64,000 nt of DNA from positions 1 to 64,000 of the forward strand of contig CP143429.1 in assembly GCA_039636775.1 (NCBI GenBank). Reading direction: 5' to 3'. This document shows, piece after piece, positions 38,733-48,996 of the stretch. The DNA is from Micrococcaceae bacterium Sec5.8. Its GTDB lineage: Bacteria; Actinomycetota; Actinomycetes; Actinomycetales; Micrococcaceae. A model generated the notes under the pieces. The model was not told the DNA's origin and ran no database searches. It saw only the letters and a program-made list of their open reading frames with translations. A program made the translations under genes and the position numbers. Position 1 is the stretch's first letter. Every line of letters starts with the position of its first letter.

Positions 38733-39257
38733 GTGACCGCCGACGTCGGAGGTGATCCGTCCCGGACGGTCCGCTACCTGCGCGGAGGCCACGTCGACGG
38801 TGCCATTGTGGTATCGCACCACAAGGCGGACGGCTGGACCGAAGAGCTCGCCGCCTCGGGCCTGCCCACCGTGGCCGGCTTTCCGCCCGGGCCGGTGGCC
38901 CAGGGTGACTTCACCCCCGCCGGGGGCACCGAAGCAGCCGAACGGCTCCTGGCCGAGGACAGGAGCCTCGACGGCATCTTCGCCGCGTCCGATCTCATGG
39001 CCCGCGGTGCTATCACTGCTCTGAAGGCCGCGGGGCGTTCGGTACCCGGGGACGTCGCCGTCGTCGGATTTGATGACCACCTGACGGCTCCGGGCGAACT
39101 GCCGTTGACCACCATCAACCAGCCGACGGTGGCAATGGCGGTCCAGGCGGGCCGTCTCCTCCTCGAGGACATCGAGAATCCGAGCACGGGACGGGAGCCG
39201 CTCATCTACCCTGCGCGCCTTGTTATCCGGGAGAGCAGCGGGCCGCCGGCGGGATAG
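38733..39257 (+). pseudogene. LacI-family regulator remnant, truncated and internally deleted
   Basis: The 174-residue reading frame is the effector-binding part of a LacI/PurR regulator but lacks the N-terminal helix-turn-helix and the first ~100 residues. It opens directly on VTADVGGDPSRTVRYLRGGH. A second, in-frame loss is apparent: after GLPTVAGFPPGPV the sequence jumps to QGDFTPAGGTEAAERLL, omitting the ~65-residue segment that normally carries DNRGGA and the GRR-IA-I-G region. The end (GDVAVVGFDDHLTAP, TTINQPTVAMA) is normal. It cannot bind DNA as such. Remnant status is inferred from family architecture. Confidence 0.8.
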
Positions 39258-39306
39258 GCCCGCCTCCGGCGCCGGGAGTGCGCGCTTGTTCTGTAGATTG
39301 GGATCC

Positions 39307-40023
39307 ATGCTGATGAATGCCGCACTTGAAGGGATCTCCGATGAGGTCCAGGCCACCCACGCCCACACGGGATCGTGGGTGGCCGCTGTGCTGCGTTCGC
39401 GTATCTCGGCAGGTCAGCTCGCCCCGGGAACGAAGCTCTCCGAACAGAAGCTCTCCGAGGTACTGGGCGTCTCACGGAACACGCTGCGGGAGGCTTTTAC
39501 CGTCCTCGCCGGCGAGTCCGTGGTGCAGCGCATCCCCAATCGCGGCGTGTTCGTGTCCGCGCCCCAGGCCGAGGACGTCCGTGAGATCTACCGGGTGCGC
39601 CGGCTGATCGAGCCGGCGGCTGTGCTGTGGGGGGAATACAGTGCGGATGCTATCGATGCGCTGGATGCCATCATCGACCGGGCCCGCGCCGCCCTGCGGT
39701 CCGGGGCCGTCACGGAGATGGCCGATGCCAACCAGGACCTGCACAAAGCGCTGGTGGCGCTCTCCGGGAGTGCTTCCGTGGACGAGCTCATGGACAAGGT
39801 CCTCGCCCAGATGCGGCTGGTGTTCCACGCCATGGCAACCACATCGGACTTCCACAGCCACTATGTGGAACGCAACGCCGCGCTCGTGGCGCAACTGCGT
39901 GCCGGCCACAGGGAAGAAGCCGCGGCTGAGCTGCGCGGTTACCTGGATGCCGCCGAGCACGAACTCCTGGTGCATATCGGCGCCCTTCCGCAGGACGGAA
40001 GCTCCGTGACTGGCGCTCCGTGA
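39307..40023 (+). CDS. GntR-family regulator with FCD domain
   Basis: A 238-residue FadR-subfamily regulator. The winged helix (about 18-85) reads LRSRISAGQLAPGTKLSEQ then LSEVLGVSRNTLREAFTVLAGE. The FCD ligand domain (about 95-225) has metal-site style VRRLIEPAAVLWGEY and NQDLHKALVAL. It neighbours the oxoproline locus, whose divergent spacer carries three TTGTTSAACAA sites that fit the FCD consensus, so it is the likely regulator. Two ATGs (39307, 39313) compete as start. Confidence 0.9.
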   Translation: MLMNAALEGISDEVQATHAHTGSWVAAVLRSRISAGQLAPGTKLSEQKLSEVLGVSRNTLREAFTVLAGESVVQRIPNRGVFVSAPQAEDVREIYRVRRLIEPAAVLWGEYSADAIDALDAIIDRARAALRSGAVTEMADANQDLHKALVALSGSASVDELMDKVLAQMRLVFHAMATTSDFHSHYVERNAALVAQLRAGHREEAAAELRGYLDAAEHELLVHIGALPQDGSSVTGAP

Positions 40024-40036
40024 GTTCGAACGCGGA

Positions 40037-40080
40037 CCCCGGCAGCCGCTGGAGGCTTCGGTTCCGGCCGGCTGCCGGGG
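40037..40080. terminator. Bidirectional terminator
   Basis: A perfect 11-bp stem CCCCGGCAGCC (40037-40047)/GGCTGCCGGGG (40070-40080) lies between the convergent gntR and DUF1445 genes. A TTTT follows at 40091. Confidence 0.75.
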
Positions 40081-40106
40081 CTGGTTAGGGTTTTCTGAGC
40101 CGCAGC

Positions 40107-40934
40107 CTACGGGACCTGATACGAGGTGTCGCGTGCGTCCGTAATGAGCATGTGCCCCGGCGCATGACCAATGGCCAGTGCCGGCCGCGACTCCATGACG
40201 GCCGCCTGAGGTGTTACCCCACATGCCCAGAAGACGGGTATATGCCCGTCAGGGATCCGGACCGGGTCGCCGAAGTCCGGGCGGCCCAGATCCGCGATGC
40301 CCAGTTCGGCCGGGTTTCCCACCTGCACCGGGGCACCGTGCACGGCCGGATAGCGTGAGGTGATGCGGACGGCGTCGGCCACCTGGGAGGCCGGAATGGG
40401 CCGCATGGAGACCACCAGGGGGCCGGCCATTTGCCCGGCCGGTTCGCAGCGGACCGACGTGCGGTACATAGGAACGTTCATGCCTTGGTCGATGTGGGCC
40501 ACCCGGATGCCGTTGTCCTGGAGGGCGGATTCGAAGGTAAAGCTGCACCCCAGAATGAATGTCACCAGATCATCGCGCCAGTGGTCCGTGATGTCTGTCG
40601 GTTCATCGATCTTCCGGCCATCGCGGTACACCACGTACTTGGGCACATCGGTGCGGATATCCCCTCCGGCCAGCAGCACGCCGGAAGTTTCGCCGGCATC
40701 CAGCACGCCCAGGACAGGGCAGGGTTTGGGGTTGCGCTGCGCGAACAGCAGCACGTCGAAAGCCTGCGCCTTGGGCACGATGATCAGGTTGGCCTGCGCA
40801 TATCCGGTGCTCCAGCCCGAGGTGGGCGTCACGAGGCCGGCACGGAACAGGGCCCGCGCTCCGGCCGGGAGCAACCCGGCCGGGTCTGCGGGAGGGACGA
40901 CGGCGGTGGGCACCCGTGCCGGAGAGGACGTCAT
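40107..40934 (-). CDS. DUF1445 family protein (YcsI-like, D-glutamate cyclase-type)
   Basis: A 275-residue soluble protein annotated in the family as putative hydro-lyase. Motifs include [56 protein letters not shown] and [11 protein letters not shown]. The human homologue DGLUCY interconverts D-glutamate and 5-oxo-D-proline, which fits the neighbouring 5-oxoprolinase genes. In Bacillus the orthologue ycsI also lies beside pxp genes. It follows the NRAMP-related transporter by 5 bp on the same strand. Confidence 0.9.
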   Translation of the reverse strand: MTSSPARVPTAVVPPADPAGLLPAGARALFRAGLVTPTSGWSTGYAQANLIIVPKAQAFDVLLFAQRNPKPCPVLGVLDAGETSGVLLAGGDIRTDVPKYVVYRDGRKIDEPTDITDHWRDDLVTFILGCSFTFESALQDNGIRVAHIDQGMNVPMYRTSVRCEPAGQMAGPLVVSMRPIPASQVADAVRITSRYPAVHGAPVQVGNPAELGIADLGRPDFGDPVRIPDGHIPVFWACGVTPQAAVMESRPALAIGHAPGHMLITDARDTSYQVP

Positions 40935-40939
40935 TGGGT

Positions 40940-42157
40940 CTACGCCCACAGTTTCGCCAGGCTGGTCAGCGAGCTGTAGCCAAGGAAGACGGTCAGCAGC
41001 CAGGCCACAATGCCGATGACGAGCAGGCCCTTGGGGTAGACGTAGCCGTTGAGCAGGTCCCGGCGGCGCCAGGCCACCCACAGCAGCACGCCGAAGCCGA
41101 CGGGGAGAATGAGGCCGTTGAAGGCGCCCGCGAAGATGAGCAGCTGCTGCGGGGCCTGGCCGATCAGCAGATAGGCCGCGGTGCAGAAAGCGATGAAGCC
41201 GACGGTGATCAGGTTGCGGGTGCGGTCTTTGGTGGTGGACTTCGTGACGAAGGAGACCGACGTGTACGCCGCTCCGATCACGGAAGTGATGGAGGCAGCC
41301 CACAAGATGACACCGAAGACGCGCATGCCGATATCTCCGGCAGCGGCCTGGAACGCGGAGGCGGCGAGGTTGTTGCCGGTCAGGGCCACGCCGCCGGCGA
41401 CCACGCCAAAGATGGCCAGGAACAGCAGGATGCGCATGACGCAGGTGACAAGGATTCCTATGATCGAGCTCTGGGTGATTTGTTTGACGTTTTCAACGCC
41501 AGTGACGCCGGTGTCCAGCATGCGGTGGGCTCCCGCATACGTGATGTAGCCGCCGATCGTTCCGCCGATGAGGGTTGTGATGACCAGGAAGTCGACCTTC
41601 TCCGGCATCACGGTGTTCTTGAGGGCCTCACCCAGCGGCGGGGCCGAAACCACGGCCACATACAGCGTCATCAGGATCATCAGGGCACCGAGGATCACGA
41701 CGATGCGGTCAAGGGCCACCCCGGCCCTCTTGCTGAGGAAGATCAGGATGGCGAAAACGGCGGACACGGCCCCGCCGATTTTGGGATCCACGCCCATCAT
41801 GGCATTGGTGCCGAGCCCGGTTCCGGCGATATTGCCGATGTTGAAGACGATGCCACCCAGGAAGACCAGCGCGGCGAGGAACCAGCCGACGCCGGGGAGA
41901 ACCTTATTGCCGAGCTCTTGGGCCCGCAGGCCGGAGACGCCGATGATCCGCCAGACGTTGGCCTGCACGGCGATGTCAACCAGGATGGAGATCAGGATCG
42001 CGAACGCGAAGGCGGCGCCGAGCTGAACGGTAAAGGCCGTTGTCTGGGTGATAAACCCCGGGCCGATCGCACTGGTGGCCATAAGAAACATGGCGCCCAG
42101 CAGGGCGGATCGCCGGGCGGCCGGCTTGAGGGCGGCCTTGACGGTGGTGGATTCCAT
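40940..42157 (-). CDS. NRAMP-related transporter (YcsG-like)
   Basis: A 405-residue inner-membrane protein with about 11 helices of the LeuT/NRAMP fold. Where true NRAMP metal transporters have the DPGN metal motif in helix 1, this one has [11 protein letters not shown] (residues 29-39), so the Asp and Asn ligands are missing. Its constant association with pxp genes suggests a non-metal substrate such as 5-oxoproline, which is inference. ATG at 42157 is chosen, and the frame is open further upstream into the operator region. It heads the operon with DUF1445. Confidence 0.88.
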   Translation of the reverse strand: MESTTVKAALKPAARRSALLGAMFLMATSAIGPGFITQTTAFTVQLGAAFAFAILISILVDIAVQANVWRIIGVSGLRAQELGNKVLPGVGWFLAALVFLGGIVFNIGNIAGTGLGTNAMMGVDPKIGGAVSAVFAILIFLSKRAGVALDRIVVILGALMILMTLYVAVVSAPPLGEALKNTVMPEKVDFLVITTLIGGTIGGYITYAGAHRMLDTGVTGVENVKQITQSSIIGILVTCVMRILLFLAIFGVVAGGVALTGNNLAASAFQAAAGDIGMRVFGVILWAASITSVIGAAYTSVSFVTKSTTKDRTRNLITVGFIAFCTAAYLLIGQAPQQLLIFAGAFNGLILPVGFGVLLWVAWRRRDLLNGYVYPKGLLVIGIVAWLLTVFLGYSSLTSLAKLWA

Positions 42158-42216
42158 GGGGGTCCCAACAGTTGGGTGACTTGCGTCACAACGATTGTCT
42201 CCAGCCACTCTACAGA

Positions 42217-42393
42217 CTGTTCAACAATCTACGCAAGGAATTGTTCAACAATAAAAGGCGGTCAACGATCCTCGCCGCTTGCGGCCGCCGTTCCGCCGCC
42301 ACCCGGCCCGGCGCTGGATCCGGATTCGGCACTGGTCATGGGTGGGACGTTCTGCGGGGGCCGCTGCATGGAATCGATGAATTGTTGAACAAT
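42217..42393. promoter_or_regulatory. Three GntR/FCD-type operators in the divergent spacer
   Basis: The 288-bp spacer between the transporter and pxpA holds three near-identical palindromes: CTGTTCAACAA (42217-42227), TTGTTCAACAA (42241-42251, extended ATT...AAT) and TTGTTGAACAA (42382-42392, extended the same way). They match the FCD consensus TNGTNNNACNA. The third is 53 bp before the pxpA ATG, in the expected promoter. Confidence 0.75.
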
Positions 42394-42445
42394 CCTGAAA
42401 TATGGTGCATCCTAGATAGGAACACCGATGAGATGAGGATCACAA

Positions 42446-43210
42446 ATGGCAACCATCGATTTGAACAGCGACGTCGGCGAATCCTACGGACGCTGGAGCC
42501 TGGGTGACGATACGGCGATGTTCCGTTCGGTTTCCAGCGCGAATGTTGCCTGCGGATTCCACGCCGGTGACCCCAGCGTGATCCGGCAGACCTGCCGCGA
42601 GGCGGTGGCCGCCGGCGTCGTGATCGGCGCCCATGTCGGCTACCGCGACCTCGCAGGTTTCGGCCGCCGCTTCCTGGACATGGATCCGATCGAACTCGCG
42701 GACGACGTCGTCTATCAGATCGGCGCGCTGCAGGCTCTGGCCGCCGCGGAAGGCGGAAAGGTCACCTACGTCAAGCCGCACGGCGGCTTGTACAACGCAA
42801 TTGTGTCGCATACCGCGCAGGCGAAAGCCGTCGTCGACGCCGTAAAATCCGTGGATCCGAACCTGCCCATTCTGGGCCTGCCGGGCTCTGAAGTGCTGCG
42901 CCTGGCCGAGGCCGCCGGCCTCCGCGCCGTGACGGAAGCCTTCGCGGACCGGGCCTACAACCCGGACGGCACCCTCGTGTCCCGTACACTGCCCGGAGCT
43001 GTCCTGCACGACCACGCGGAGGTCACCGAGCATGTCCTCCGGATGGCCGCAGATTCCACCGTCCGCACCATTGACGGCTCCTTCCTGAAGATCCGCGCGG
43101 AGAGCATCTGCGTGCACGGCGACTCCCCGGGAGCCGTCACGATGGCCGCCGCCGTCCGCGAGTCACTGCGGGCCGCCGGCATCAGCACGGCCGCCTTCGC
43201 CCACGCGTGA
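42446..43210 (+). CDS. pxpA: 5-oxoprolinase subunit A (LamB/YcsF family)
   Basis: A subunit of the ATP-dependent prokaryotic 5-oxoprolinase PxpABC, which opens pyroglutamate to glutamate. The 254-residue protein shows the family signature [14 protein letters not shown] at the start, then [31 protein letters not shown] and VKPHGGLYN. The cytosolic barrel fold is shared with polysaccharide deacetylases. It is first in the rightward operon, 45 bp before pxpBC. Confidence 0.95.
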   Translation: MATIDLNSDVGESYGRWSLGDDTAMFRSVSSANVACGFHAGDPSVIRQTCREAVAAGVVIGAHVGYRDLAGFGRRFLDMDPIELADDVVYQIGALQALAAAEGGKVTYVKPHGGLYNAIVSHTAQAKAVVDAVKSVDPNLPILGLPGSEVLRLAEAAGLRAVTEAFADRAYNPDGTLVSRTLPGAVLHDHAEVTEHVLRMAADSTVRTIDGSFLKIRAESICVHGDSPGAVTMAAAVRESLRAAGISTAAFAHA

Positions 43211-43255
43211 GCGGCGCAGACCACTTTCCACGCACGGCGACAACGAAGGCAGCTG

Positions 43256-44911
43256 ATGATTGACACAGCGGGGGAAACCCTGGCAGTACGCAGGCCGGCA
43301 GTTCACAAAGTGAGCTCCGTGCGGGCGGTGGGAACCCGTGCGGTACTTGCCGAGCTCACCGGCACCGGGGACGTGCTGGCATTGCAAGGAATGCTGCTCG
43401 AGAGCCCGCTGCCGGGCCAATTGGACGTCCTTGCGGCGGCCGAGACGGTCCTTGTCACGGCAGACTCGCCAATTTCAGCCAGGCGGATCGCCGCGCGGCT
43501 GCTCCGGCTTGACCTCACCGCGCCTGCGCAGCGGGACGGGGAGCTGGTGGTCATCGATACCGTGTACGACGGCGAGGATCTCGCCGAAGCGGGGGAGCTG
43601 ACCGGTCTCGGGGCCGAGGGCGTCATCGCAGCCCACACCGGGCAGATCTGGACCGTGGCCTTCGCCGGCTTCGCCCCGGGGTTCGGCTATATGGTGGGGC
43701 AGAACCAGGCGCTGGAGGTGCCGCGTCGCCGCTCGCCGCGCACCGCCGTCCCGGCCGGTTCCGTGGCCCTGGCCGGCAACTACTCCGCCGTGTACCCGCG
43801 GCGTTCACCCGGCGGCTGGCAGCTGGTCGGCCGCACCGGGGCCAGAATGTGGGACCTGGACCGGGAACAGCCTGCCCTGGCCGCTCCCGGGCACCGGGTG
43901 CAATTCCATGCCGTCCGTGACATTGTCACCCTGGCGCCGGAGCACCGGGCCCAGACAACCTCTCCCGAGGTGGCATCCGGACTGCGGATTGTTTCGCCTG
44001 GCCTGCAGAGCCTCATCCAGGACCTTGGCCGGTACGGCCATTCCGGTCTGGGCGTCTCCGCTGCCGGTGCGCTGGACCGGGCCTCGCTGCGCCGGGCGAA
44101 CCGCCTTGTCGGGAACGCGCCGTCGGCCGCCGCGGTCGAAACGGTCGCGGGAGGCCTCTCGGTCCAGGCGGTGGGGGACCAGGTCCTCGCTGTGACCGGA
44201 GCACCGTCGGACCTGAGCATCGAGACGCCGGCCGGGGAGGACCATGAGCCGGCCTGGCGGAGCGTCCCGATGGCCACCCCGTTTGCCCTGCTCGACGGCG
44301 AAATCCTGAGACTGGGCGCGCCGGAGAGCGGGTTCCGCAGCTACCTCGCCGTCCGCGGCGGCGTGGACACCGCCCCGGTGCTCGGCAGCCGCTCCACCGA
44401 CACCATGTCCGGGATCGGCCCCGCCCCGCTGGCGGCCGGCCAGCTCTTCGCCGCCGGCGGCGAAGCCGAATCCGGCGTCGTCGGCCACCCCGAACTGCAG
44501 CCGGACTTCCCGGGCGCCGGCGTCACCGTGCTCGACGTGGTCCCCGGCCCGCGCGCCGACTGGTTCGATGCCGCAGCGCTGGCGTCCTTCTGCGGCCAGG
44601 ACTGGGAAGTAAAACCGCAGTCCAACCGGGTCGGCATGCGGCTGCAGGGAACCCCGCTGCAGCGCACCCGCCAGGGCGAACTCGCCAGCGAGGGCACCGT
44701 CGCCGGCGCCCTGCAGGTCCCGCCGGAGGGGCTGCCCGTGCTCTTCCTGGCCGACCACCCGATCACCGGCGGCTACCCGGTGATCGCCGTGGTGATCGAC
44801 TCCCAGCTGGACCTCGCGGCCCAGGTCCCGATCGGCGGCAAGATCCGCTTCCGCTGGGCGGCCCCCAGCACCACCGAACACGCCACCCCCGAAGAAGAAG
44901 TGAGTAACTGA
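43256..44911 (+). CDS. pxpBC: 5-oxoprolinase subunits B and C, fused (KipI-KipA)
   Basis: A single 551-residue chain joins the KipI/AHS1 domain (PxpB, about 12-225; [44 protein letters not shown]) to the KipA/AHS2 domain (PxpC, about 240-540; [59 protein letters not shown]). In many bacteria these are two genes. AHS1 and AHS2 also form the carboxyl-transferase part of urea carboxylase. The TGA overlaps the next ATG (TGATG), so the product is coupled to the biotin carboxylase. Confidence 0.94.
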   Translation: MIDTAGETLAVRRPAVHKVSSVRAVGTRAVLAELTGTGDVLALQGMLLESPLPGQLDVLAAAETVLVTADSPISARRIAARLLRLDLTAPAQRDGELVVIDTVYDGEDLAEAGELTGLGAEGVIAAHTGQIWTVAFAGFAPGFGYMVGQNQALEVPRRRSPRTAVPAGSVALAGNYSAVYPRRSPGGWQLVGRTGARMWDLDREQPALAAPGHRVQFHAVRDIVTLAPEHRAQTTSPEVASGLRIVSPGLQSLIQDLGRYGHSGLGVSAAGALDRASLRRANRLVGNAPSAAAVETVAGGLSVQAVGDQVLAVTGAPSDLSIETPAGEDHEPAWRSVPMATPFALLDGEILRLGAPESGFRSYLAVRGGVDTAPVLGSRSTDTMSGIGPAPLAAGQLFAAGGEAESGVVGHPELQPDFPGAGVTVLDVVPGPRADWFDAAALASFCGQDWEVKPQSNRVGMRLQGTPLQRTRQGELASEGTVAGALQVPPEGLPVLFLADHPITGGYPVIAVVIDSQLDLAAQVPIGGKIRFRWAAPSTTEHATPEEEVSN

Positions 44912-46686
44912 TGCGCAAGGTCCTGATCGCCAACCGCGGTGAAATCGCCGTCCGGATCGCCCGGGCCTGCGACGATGCGCAGCTGGCCTCCGTCGCTGTC
45001 TACGCGGATATCGACGCCGACGCACTGCACGTCGGTGCCGCCGACGAGGCGTATGCCCTGGGCGGCAACTCGCCCGCAGACACGTACCTGAACATCCCCA
45101 AGCTCCTCGCTGCGGCGGCCGAATCCGGGGCCGACGCACTGCACCCGGGCTACGGATTCCTGTCCGAGAACGCCGACTTCGCCCAGGCCGTCCTCGACGC
45201 CGGCCTCACCTGGATCGGCCCCAGCCCGGACGCCATCCGGCTGCTCGGCAACAAGATCACCGCCCGCGAGACCGCCCTCCGCGCCGGTGCGCCGCTGGTC
45301 GCCGGCAGCGCCGGGCCCGTGGAATCCGCTGCGGAGGCCCGCGCCTTCGCCGAACAGCACGGCCTGCCGATCGCCATCAAGGCTGCCTTCGGCGGCGGCG
45401 GCCGCGGCCTGAAGGTGGTCCGCGCTCTGGACGAGGTCGAGGAAGCCTTCGACTCTGCCGTCCGGGAGGCCCTGGCCGCCTTCGGCCGCGGGGAATGCTT
45501 CGTGGAGCGCTACCTCGACCGTCCGCGCCACGTCGAGGCGCAGGTTCTCGCAGACGTCCACGGCAACGTCATCGTCGTCGGAACCCGCGACTGCTCGCTT
45601 CAGCGCCGGCACCAGAAGCTCGTGGAGGAGGCCCCCGCGCCGTTCCTCAGCGAGGACCAGACGCGGCAGATCTACGATGCCGCCAAGGCCGTCTGCCGGG
45701 AAGCCGGCTACTCCGGCGCCGGCACGGTGGAATTCCTGGTCGCCGCCGACGGCACGGTGGCGTTCCTTGAGGTGAATACCCGCCTGCAGGTGGAGCACCC
45801 CATCACCGAGGAAACCACCGGGATTGACCTCGTGCAGGAACAGTTCCGCATCGCCGCCGGGGAGCCGCTGCGCATCACCGGGGACCCGGCACCGAGCGGG
45901 CATTCGTTCGAGTTCCGGCTCAATGCGGAGGACGTGGGGCGCGGCTTCCTGCCCTCGCCGGGCACTGTTGACGAATTCAACGGCCCCACCGGTGCGGGCA
46001 TCCGGCTCGACACCGGCGTCCGCTCCGGCTCGTTCGTGCCGCCGCAGTTCGACTCGCTCCTGGCGAAGCTCATCGTCACCGGCGCGGACCGTCAGCAGGC
46101 CCTGCGCCGTGCCCGCCGTGCCCTCGCCGAACTCAGCATCACCGGCGTCGCCACGGTGCTGCCGTTCCACCGCGCCGTGCTGGAATCCCCGGATTTCATC
46201 TCCGAGGACCGGCTGGGGATCCACACCCGCTGGATCGAAACGGATTTCGCAGACAGTACCGCCATCTCCGCGGACCCGGACTACAGCACCACCGCGCCCG
46301 ACGGCGAACGCCGCACCATCACCGTCGAGGTGGACGGCCGCCGGATGGCGGTCGGCCTGCCGGCGGACCTGCTGGACAGCTGGGCCGCGGCTGGCCGGCC
46401 GCTGTCCGGCGGGCCGCTGCCTGCGGGCATGTCCGCGGATCCGACCTCCGACAGCACAGTGCGCGCCGCAGACCCTGGCGAGTTGCGCGCCGACATGGCC
46501 GGCACCGTGGTGAAGTGGCTCGTTGACCCGGGCGCCGAAGTCTCGGCGGGGGACCCCGTCGTCGTGCTGGAGGCCATGAAAATGGAAACCCAGGTCTTGG
46601 CCCACCGCGGCGGCACGGTAACCGGGTTCCGGGCCGAGGCCGGCGGTGTCGTGAGTGCTGGAGCGGTGCTGGCCCTGATCAACTAG
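44911..46686 (+). CDS. Biotin carboxylase-BCCP fusion
   Basis: A 591-residue protein resembling acyl-CoA carboxylase alpha chains. The biotin carboxylase part (about 1-445) has [29 protein letters not shown], the ATP-grasp [10 protein letters not shown] and [14 protein letters not shown]. The C-terminal biotinyl domain (about 520-591) has EAMKMET with the biotinylated Lys557. No carboxyltransferase of the acyl-CoA type is nearby. The only partner is the AHS1-AHS2 protein upstream, suggesting an amide or lactam substrate. Converges with the XRE gene, overlapping it by 8 bp. Confidence 0.93.
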   Translation: MRKVLIANRGEIAVRIARACDDAQLASVAVYADIDADALHVGAADEAYALGGNSPADTYLNIPKLLAAAAESGADALHPGYGFLSENADFAQAVLDAGLTWIGPSPDAIRLLGNKITARETALRAGAPLVAGSAGPVESAAEARAFAEQHGLPIAIKAAFGGGGRGLKVVRALDEVEEAFDSAVREALAAFGRGECFVERYLDRPRHVEAQVLADVHGNVIVVGTRDCSLQRRHQKLVEEAPAPFLSEDQTRQIYDAAKAVCREAGYSGAGTVEFLVAADGTVAFLEVNTRLQVEHPITEETTGIDLVQEQFRIAAGEPLRITGDPAPSGHSFEFRLNAEDVGRGFLPSPGTVDEFNGPTGAGIRLDTGVRSGSFVPPQFDSLLAKLIVTGADRQQALRRARRALAELSITGVATVLPFHRAVLESPDFISEDRLGIHTRWIETDFADSTAISADPDYSTTAPDGERRTITVEVDGRRMAVGLPADLLDSWAAAGRPLSGGPLPAGMSADPTSDSTVRAADPGELRADMAGTVVKWLVDPGAEVSAGDPVVVLEAMKMETQVLAHRGGTVTGFRAEAGGVVSAGAVLALIN

Positions 46687-47617
46687 GCGCCGATTGCTGC
46701 CCCTGGCCCGGCTGGGGCCCCGGCTGCCGCAACCCCGTCTGCCGGGACCCCGCGTGCAAAGATTCCGGCTGCTGGGTCGCGGCCCAGCTGGACAGCAGCC
46801 GCAGGGCGTCCCCGGTGGATGAACCGGGCTCCGCGGTGTAGACAAGCAGCGACAGGCCGGCGTCGGCAGAGAGATCCAAGGCCTCGTACATCAGGTGGAG
46901 ATCGCCCACCACGGGGTGGCGGAGATGCTTGATCCCGGTGTAATGCTGGCGCACATTGTGCGCTGCCCACCGGGTGCGGAACTCCGCGCTGCGGGTGGAC
47001 AGTTCGCCAACCAGATCGCTCAGGCCGCGGTCGTACGGGTCCCGGCCGGCCTCCGTGCGGAGGATCGCCACCGTGTCGTCCGCCGCCCGGCCCCAGTCCG
47101 GGTAGAAGCCGTACGACCGGGTGTCCAAAAAAATGAACCGGGCATGGTTTGCCGGCCGGACAGGACCGGCATACATCTCCGAATAGAGGGCGAAGCCGAG
47201 CTGGTTGGCCGCAACGATATCCAGCCGCGAGTTATGCACGAACGCCGGTGCGTTCGCAACGGCGTCGAGCAAATACTGCACGCCGGCGCGGACCGGCTGG
47301 GCAGTGGCGCGGCGGCGCTGGGGCCGGCGGCTGCTGCCCGCGGCCCGGGCCAGATCGAACAGGTGCGCCTGCTCCGCCTCGTCCAGTTGCAGGGCACGGG
47401 CCAGGGCGTCCAGTACTCCCTCGGAGACTCCGGCAAGGTTCCCGCGTTCCAGCCGGGTGTAATACTCGACACTCACACCGGCCAGCAGGGCGACCTCGCC
47501 GCGCCGCAGTCCGGGGACCCGGCGGTTGCCGCCGGAGACGGGTAATCCCGCCTGTTCAGGCGTTATTTTCGCCCGCCGGGTGGCAAGGAAGTCCCTGGTC
47601 TCGCTCTGATTGTCCAT
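46679..47617 (-). CDS. XRE-family regulator with MmyB-like ligand domain
   Basis: A 312-residue regulator. The helix-turn-helix (about 30-90) reads [26 protein letters not shown]. The C-terminal MmyB-like/PAS-type domain carries [12 protein letters not shown] (here [10 protein letters not shown]) and [13 protein letters not shown] motifs. It lies divergent from a zinc alcohol dehydrogenase and probably regulates it, a frequent actinobacterial pairing. The C-terminal 25 residues are Gln/Pro/Gly-rich low complexity. Confidence 0.9.
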   Translation of the reverse strand: MDNQSETRDFLATRRAKITPEQAGLPVSGGNRRVPGLRRGEVALLAGVSVEYYTRLERGNLAGVSEGVLDALARALQLDEAEQAHLFDLARAAGSSRRPQRRRATAQPVRAGVQYLLDAVANAPAFVHNSRLDIVAANQLGFALYSEMYAGPVRPANHARFIFLDTRSYGFYPDWGRAADDTVAILRTEAGRDPYDRGLSDLVGELSTRSAEFRTRWAAHNVRQHYTGIKHLRHPVVGDLHLMYEALDLSADAGLSLLVYTAEPGSSTGDALRLLSSWAATQQPESLHAGSRQTGLRQPGPQPGQGQQSAPS

Positions 47618-47809
47618 GCCATTAACGTTAGAGGGTACGGCGCTGCCTGGGAGGTTCTGCTGGTAGGGGTACTGGCAGTGACTCCCTCAGCAGCACCGGA
47701 TTGGTGTTTGATGGAGAGTGCCCCCGATGACGTCCGGGCCGAAAGGCCGCACCTGACCGGTGCCGAACGCCGGGGCGACCTCCCCCAGAACCCCACAAGC
47801 AGGAGATCC

Positions 47810-48853
47810 ATGCTTACCGTTAATGCCTACGCCGCCACCTCCGCGACGGAACCCCTCGTTCCCACCACCATCGAACGCCGCGACGTCGGCGCGCACGACG
47901 TCCTGATCGACATCAAGTTCGCCGGCATCTGCCACTCGGACATCCACACCGTCCGCGGCGACTGGGGACCCCAGTCCTACCCGCTGGCGCCCGGCCACGA
48001 AATCGCCGGCATCGTCACCGAGATCGGCTCTGCCGTCACCAGGCACAAGGTGGGCGACCGGGTCGGTGTCGGCTGCATGGTCAACTCCTGCCGCGAGTGC
48101 GTCAACTGCCAGGCCGGCGAGGAGCAGTACTGCCTCAAGGGCAACACCGGCACGTACGGCGCCGTGGACCGCGACGGCACCATCACCCAGGGCGGCTACT
48201 CCACCCACGCCGTCGTGACCGAAGACTTCGTCGTGAGGATCCCCGAGGGCATCGAGCTCGACGTCGCCGCACCCCTGCTGTGCGCCGGTATCACCACCTA
48301 CTCGCCGCTGCGCCACTGGAACGCCGGTCCCGGCAAGAAGGTCGCCGTCGTCGGACTCGGCGGCCTGGGACACATGGCCGTCAAGATCGCCCACGCCATG
48401 GGCGCCGAGGTCACGGTCCTCTCGCAGTCCCTGAAGAAGCAGGAAGACGGCCTGCGCCTCGGCGCGGACCACTACTTCGCCACGAGCGATGAGAACACCT
48501 TCACCGAGCTCGCCGGCAGCTTCGACCTGATCATCAATACGGTCAGCGACTCGATCGACATCAGCTCCTACCTGCAGCTGCTGCGCCTCGACGGCACCAT
48601 GGTCAACGTGGGCGCCCCGGCCGAGCCGCTGCCGGTCAACGCGTTCGCCCTGATCGGCGGCCGCCGCTCCTTCGCCGGTTCCATGATCGGCGGCATCCGT
48701 CAGACCCAGGAAATGCTCGACTTCTGCGCCGAGCACCACCTCGGCGCCGAGATCGAGGTCATCCCGGCCGAGAAGATCAACGAAGCCTACGAGCGCGTGC
48801 TGGCCTCCGACGTGCGGTACCGCTTTGTGATTGACACTTCCACCCTGGTTTAA
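47810..48853 (+). CDS. Zinc-dependent NAD(P) alcohol dehydrogenase
   Basis: A 347-residue medium-chain dehydrogenase of the cinnamyl-alcohol/aldehyde reductase type. Catalytic zinc ligands occur in GICHSDIHT (Cys) and GHEIAG (His-Glu). The structural zinc site is [15 protein letters not shown], and the NAD(P)-binding loop is [11 protein letters not shown]. It reduces aldehydes, and the physiological substrate is unknown. AGGAG lies just upstream of ATG 47810, so the longer open frame from 47678 is not used. A terminator follows at 48869. Confidence 0.93.
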   Translation: MLTVNAYAATSATEPLVPTTIERRDVGAHDVLIDIKFAGICHSDIHTVRGDWGPQSYPLAPGHEIAGIVTEIGSAVTRHKVGDRVGVGCMVNSCRECVNCQAGEEQYCLKGNTGTYGAVDRDGTITQGGYSTHAVVTEDFVVRIPEGIELDVAAPLLCAGITTYSPLRHWNAGPGKKVAVVGLGGLGHMAVKIAHAMGAEVTVLSQSLKKQEDGLRLGADHYFATSDENTFTELAGSFDLIINTVSDSIDISSYLQLLRLDGTMVNVGAPAEPLPVNAFALIGGRRSFAGSMIGGIRQTQEMLDFCAEHHLGAEIEVIPAEKINEAYERVLASDVRYRFVIDTSTLV

Positions 48854-48868
48854 CTCCAAGCCCTGGAC

Positions 48869-48902
48869 GGGCCCGGCCGGCACTCAACTGCTGGCCGGGC
48901 CC
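48869..48902 (+). terminator. Terminator after the alcohol dehydrogenase
   Basis: A 12-bp GC stem with one G-T pair (48869-48880 with 48891-48902) is followed by TTCT. Confidence 0.7.
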
Positions 48903-48996
48903 TTCTGCTGGGCGGCACGGCCTCCAGCGGCTCTGACCAGCGGCGATACGGACGCACCGGCCGCCGTCCAGGGCGTCGTCCCAGCTCAGGCATAGA

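Noticed and set aside
40916..42388. A 490-codon plus-strand frame opposite the NRAMP-related transporter
   Set aside because: Composition is Asp/Gly/His/Gln-rich without hydrophobic cores or motifs, and the opposite strand encodes a coherent membrane protein.
44773..46845. A 690-codon open frame on the minus strand opposite the biotin carboxylase gene
   Set aside because: It is antisense to a clearly recognised enzyme, composed mainly of Gly/Arg/Asp/Gln, with no family motif. It is a typical shadow frame of high-GC coding DNA.
47687..48883. A 398-codon minus-strand frame opposite the alcohol dehydrogenase
   Set aside because: Antisense to an enzyme with clear zinc and NAD motifs. It has low-complexity Val/Asp/Gly composition.
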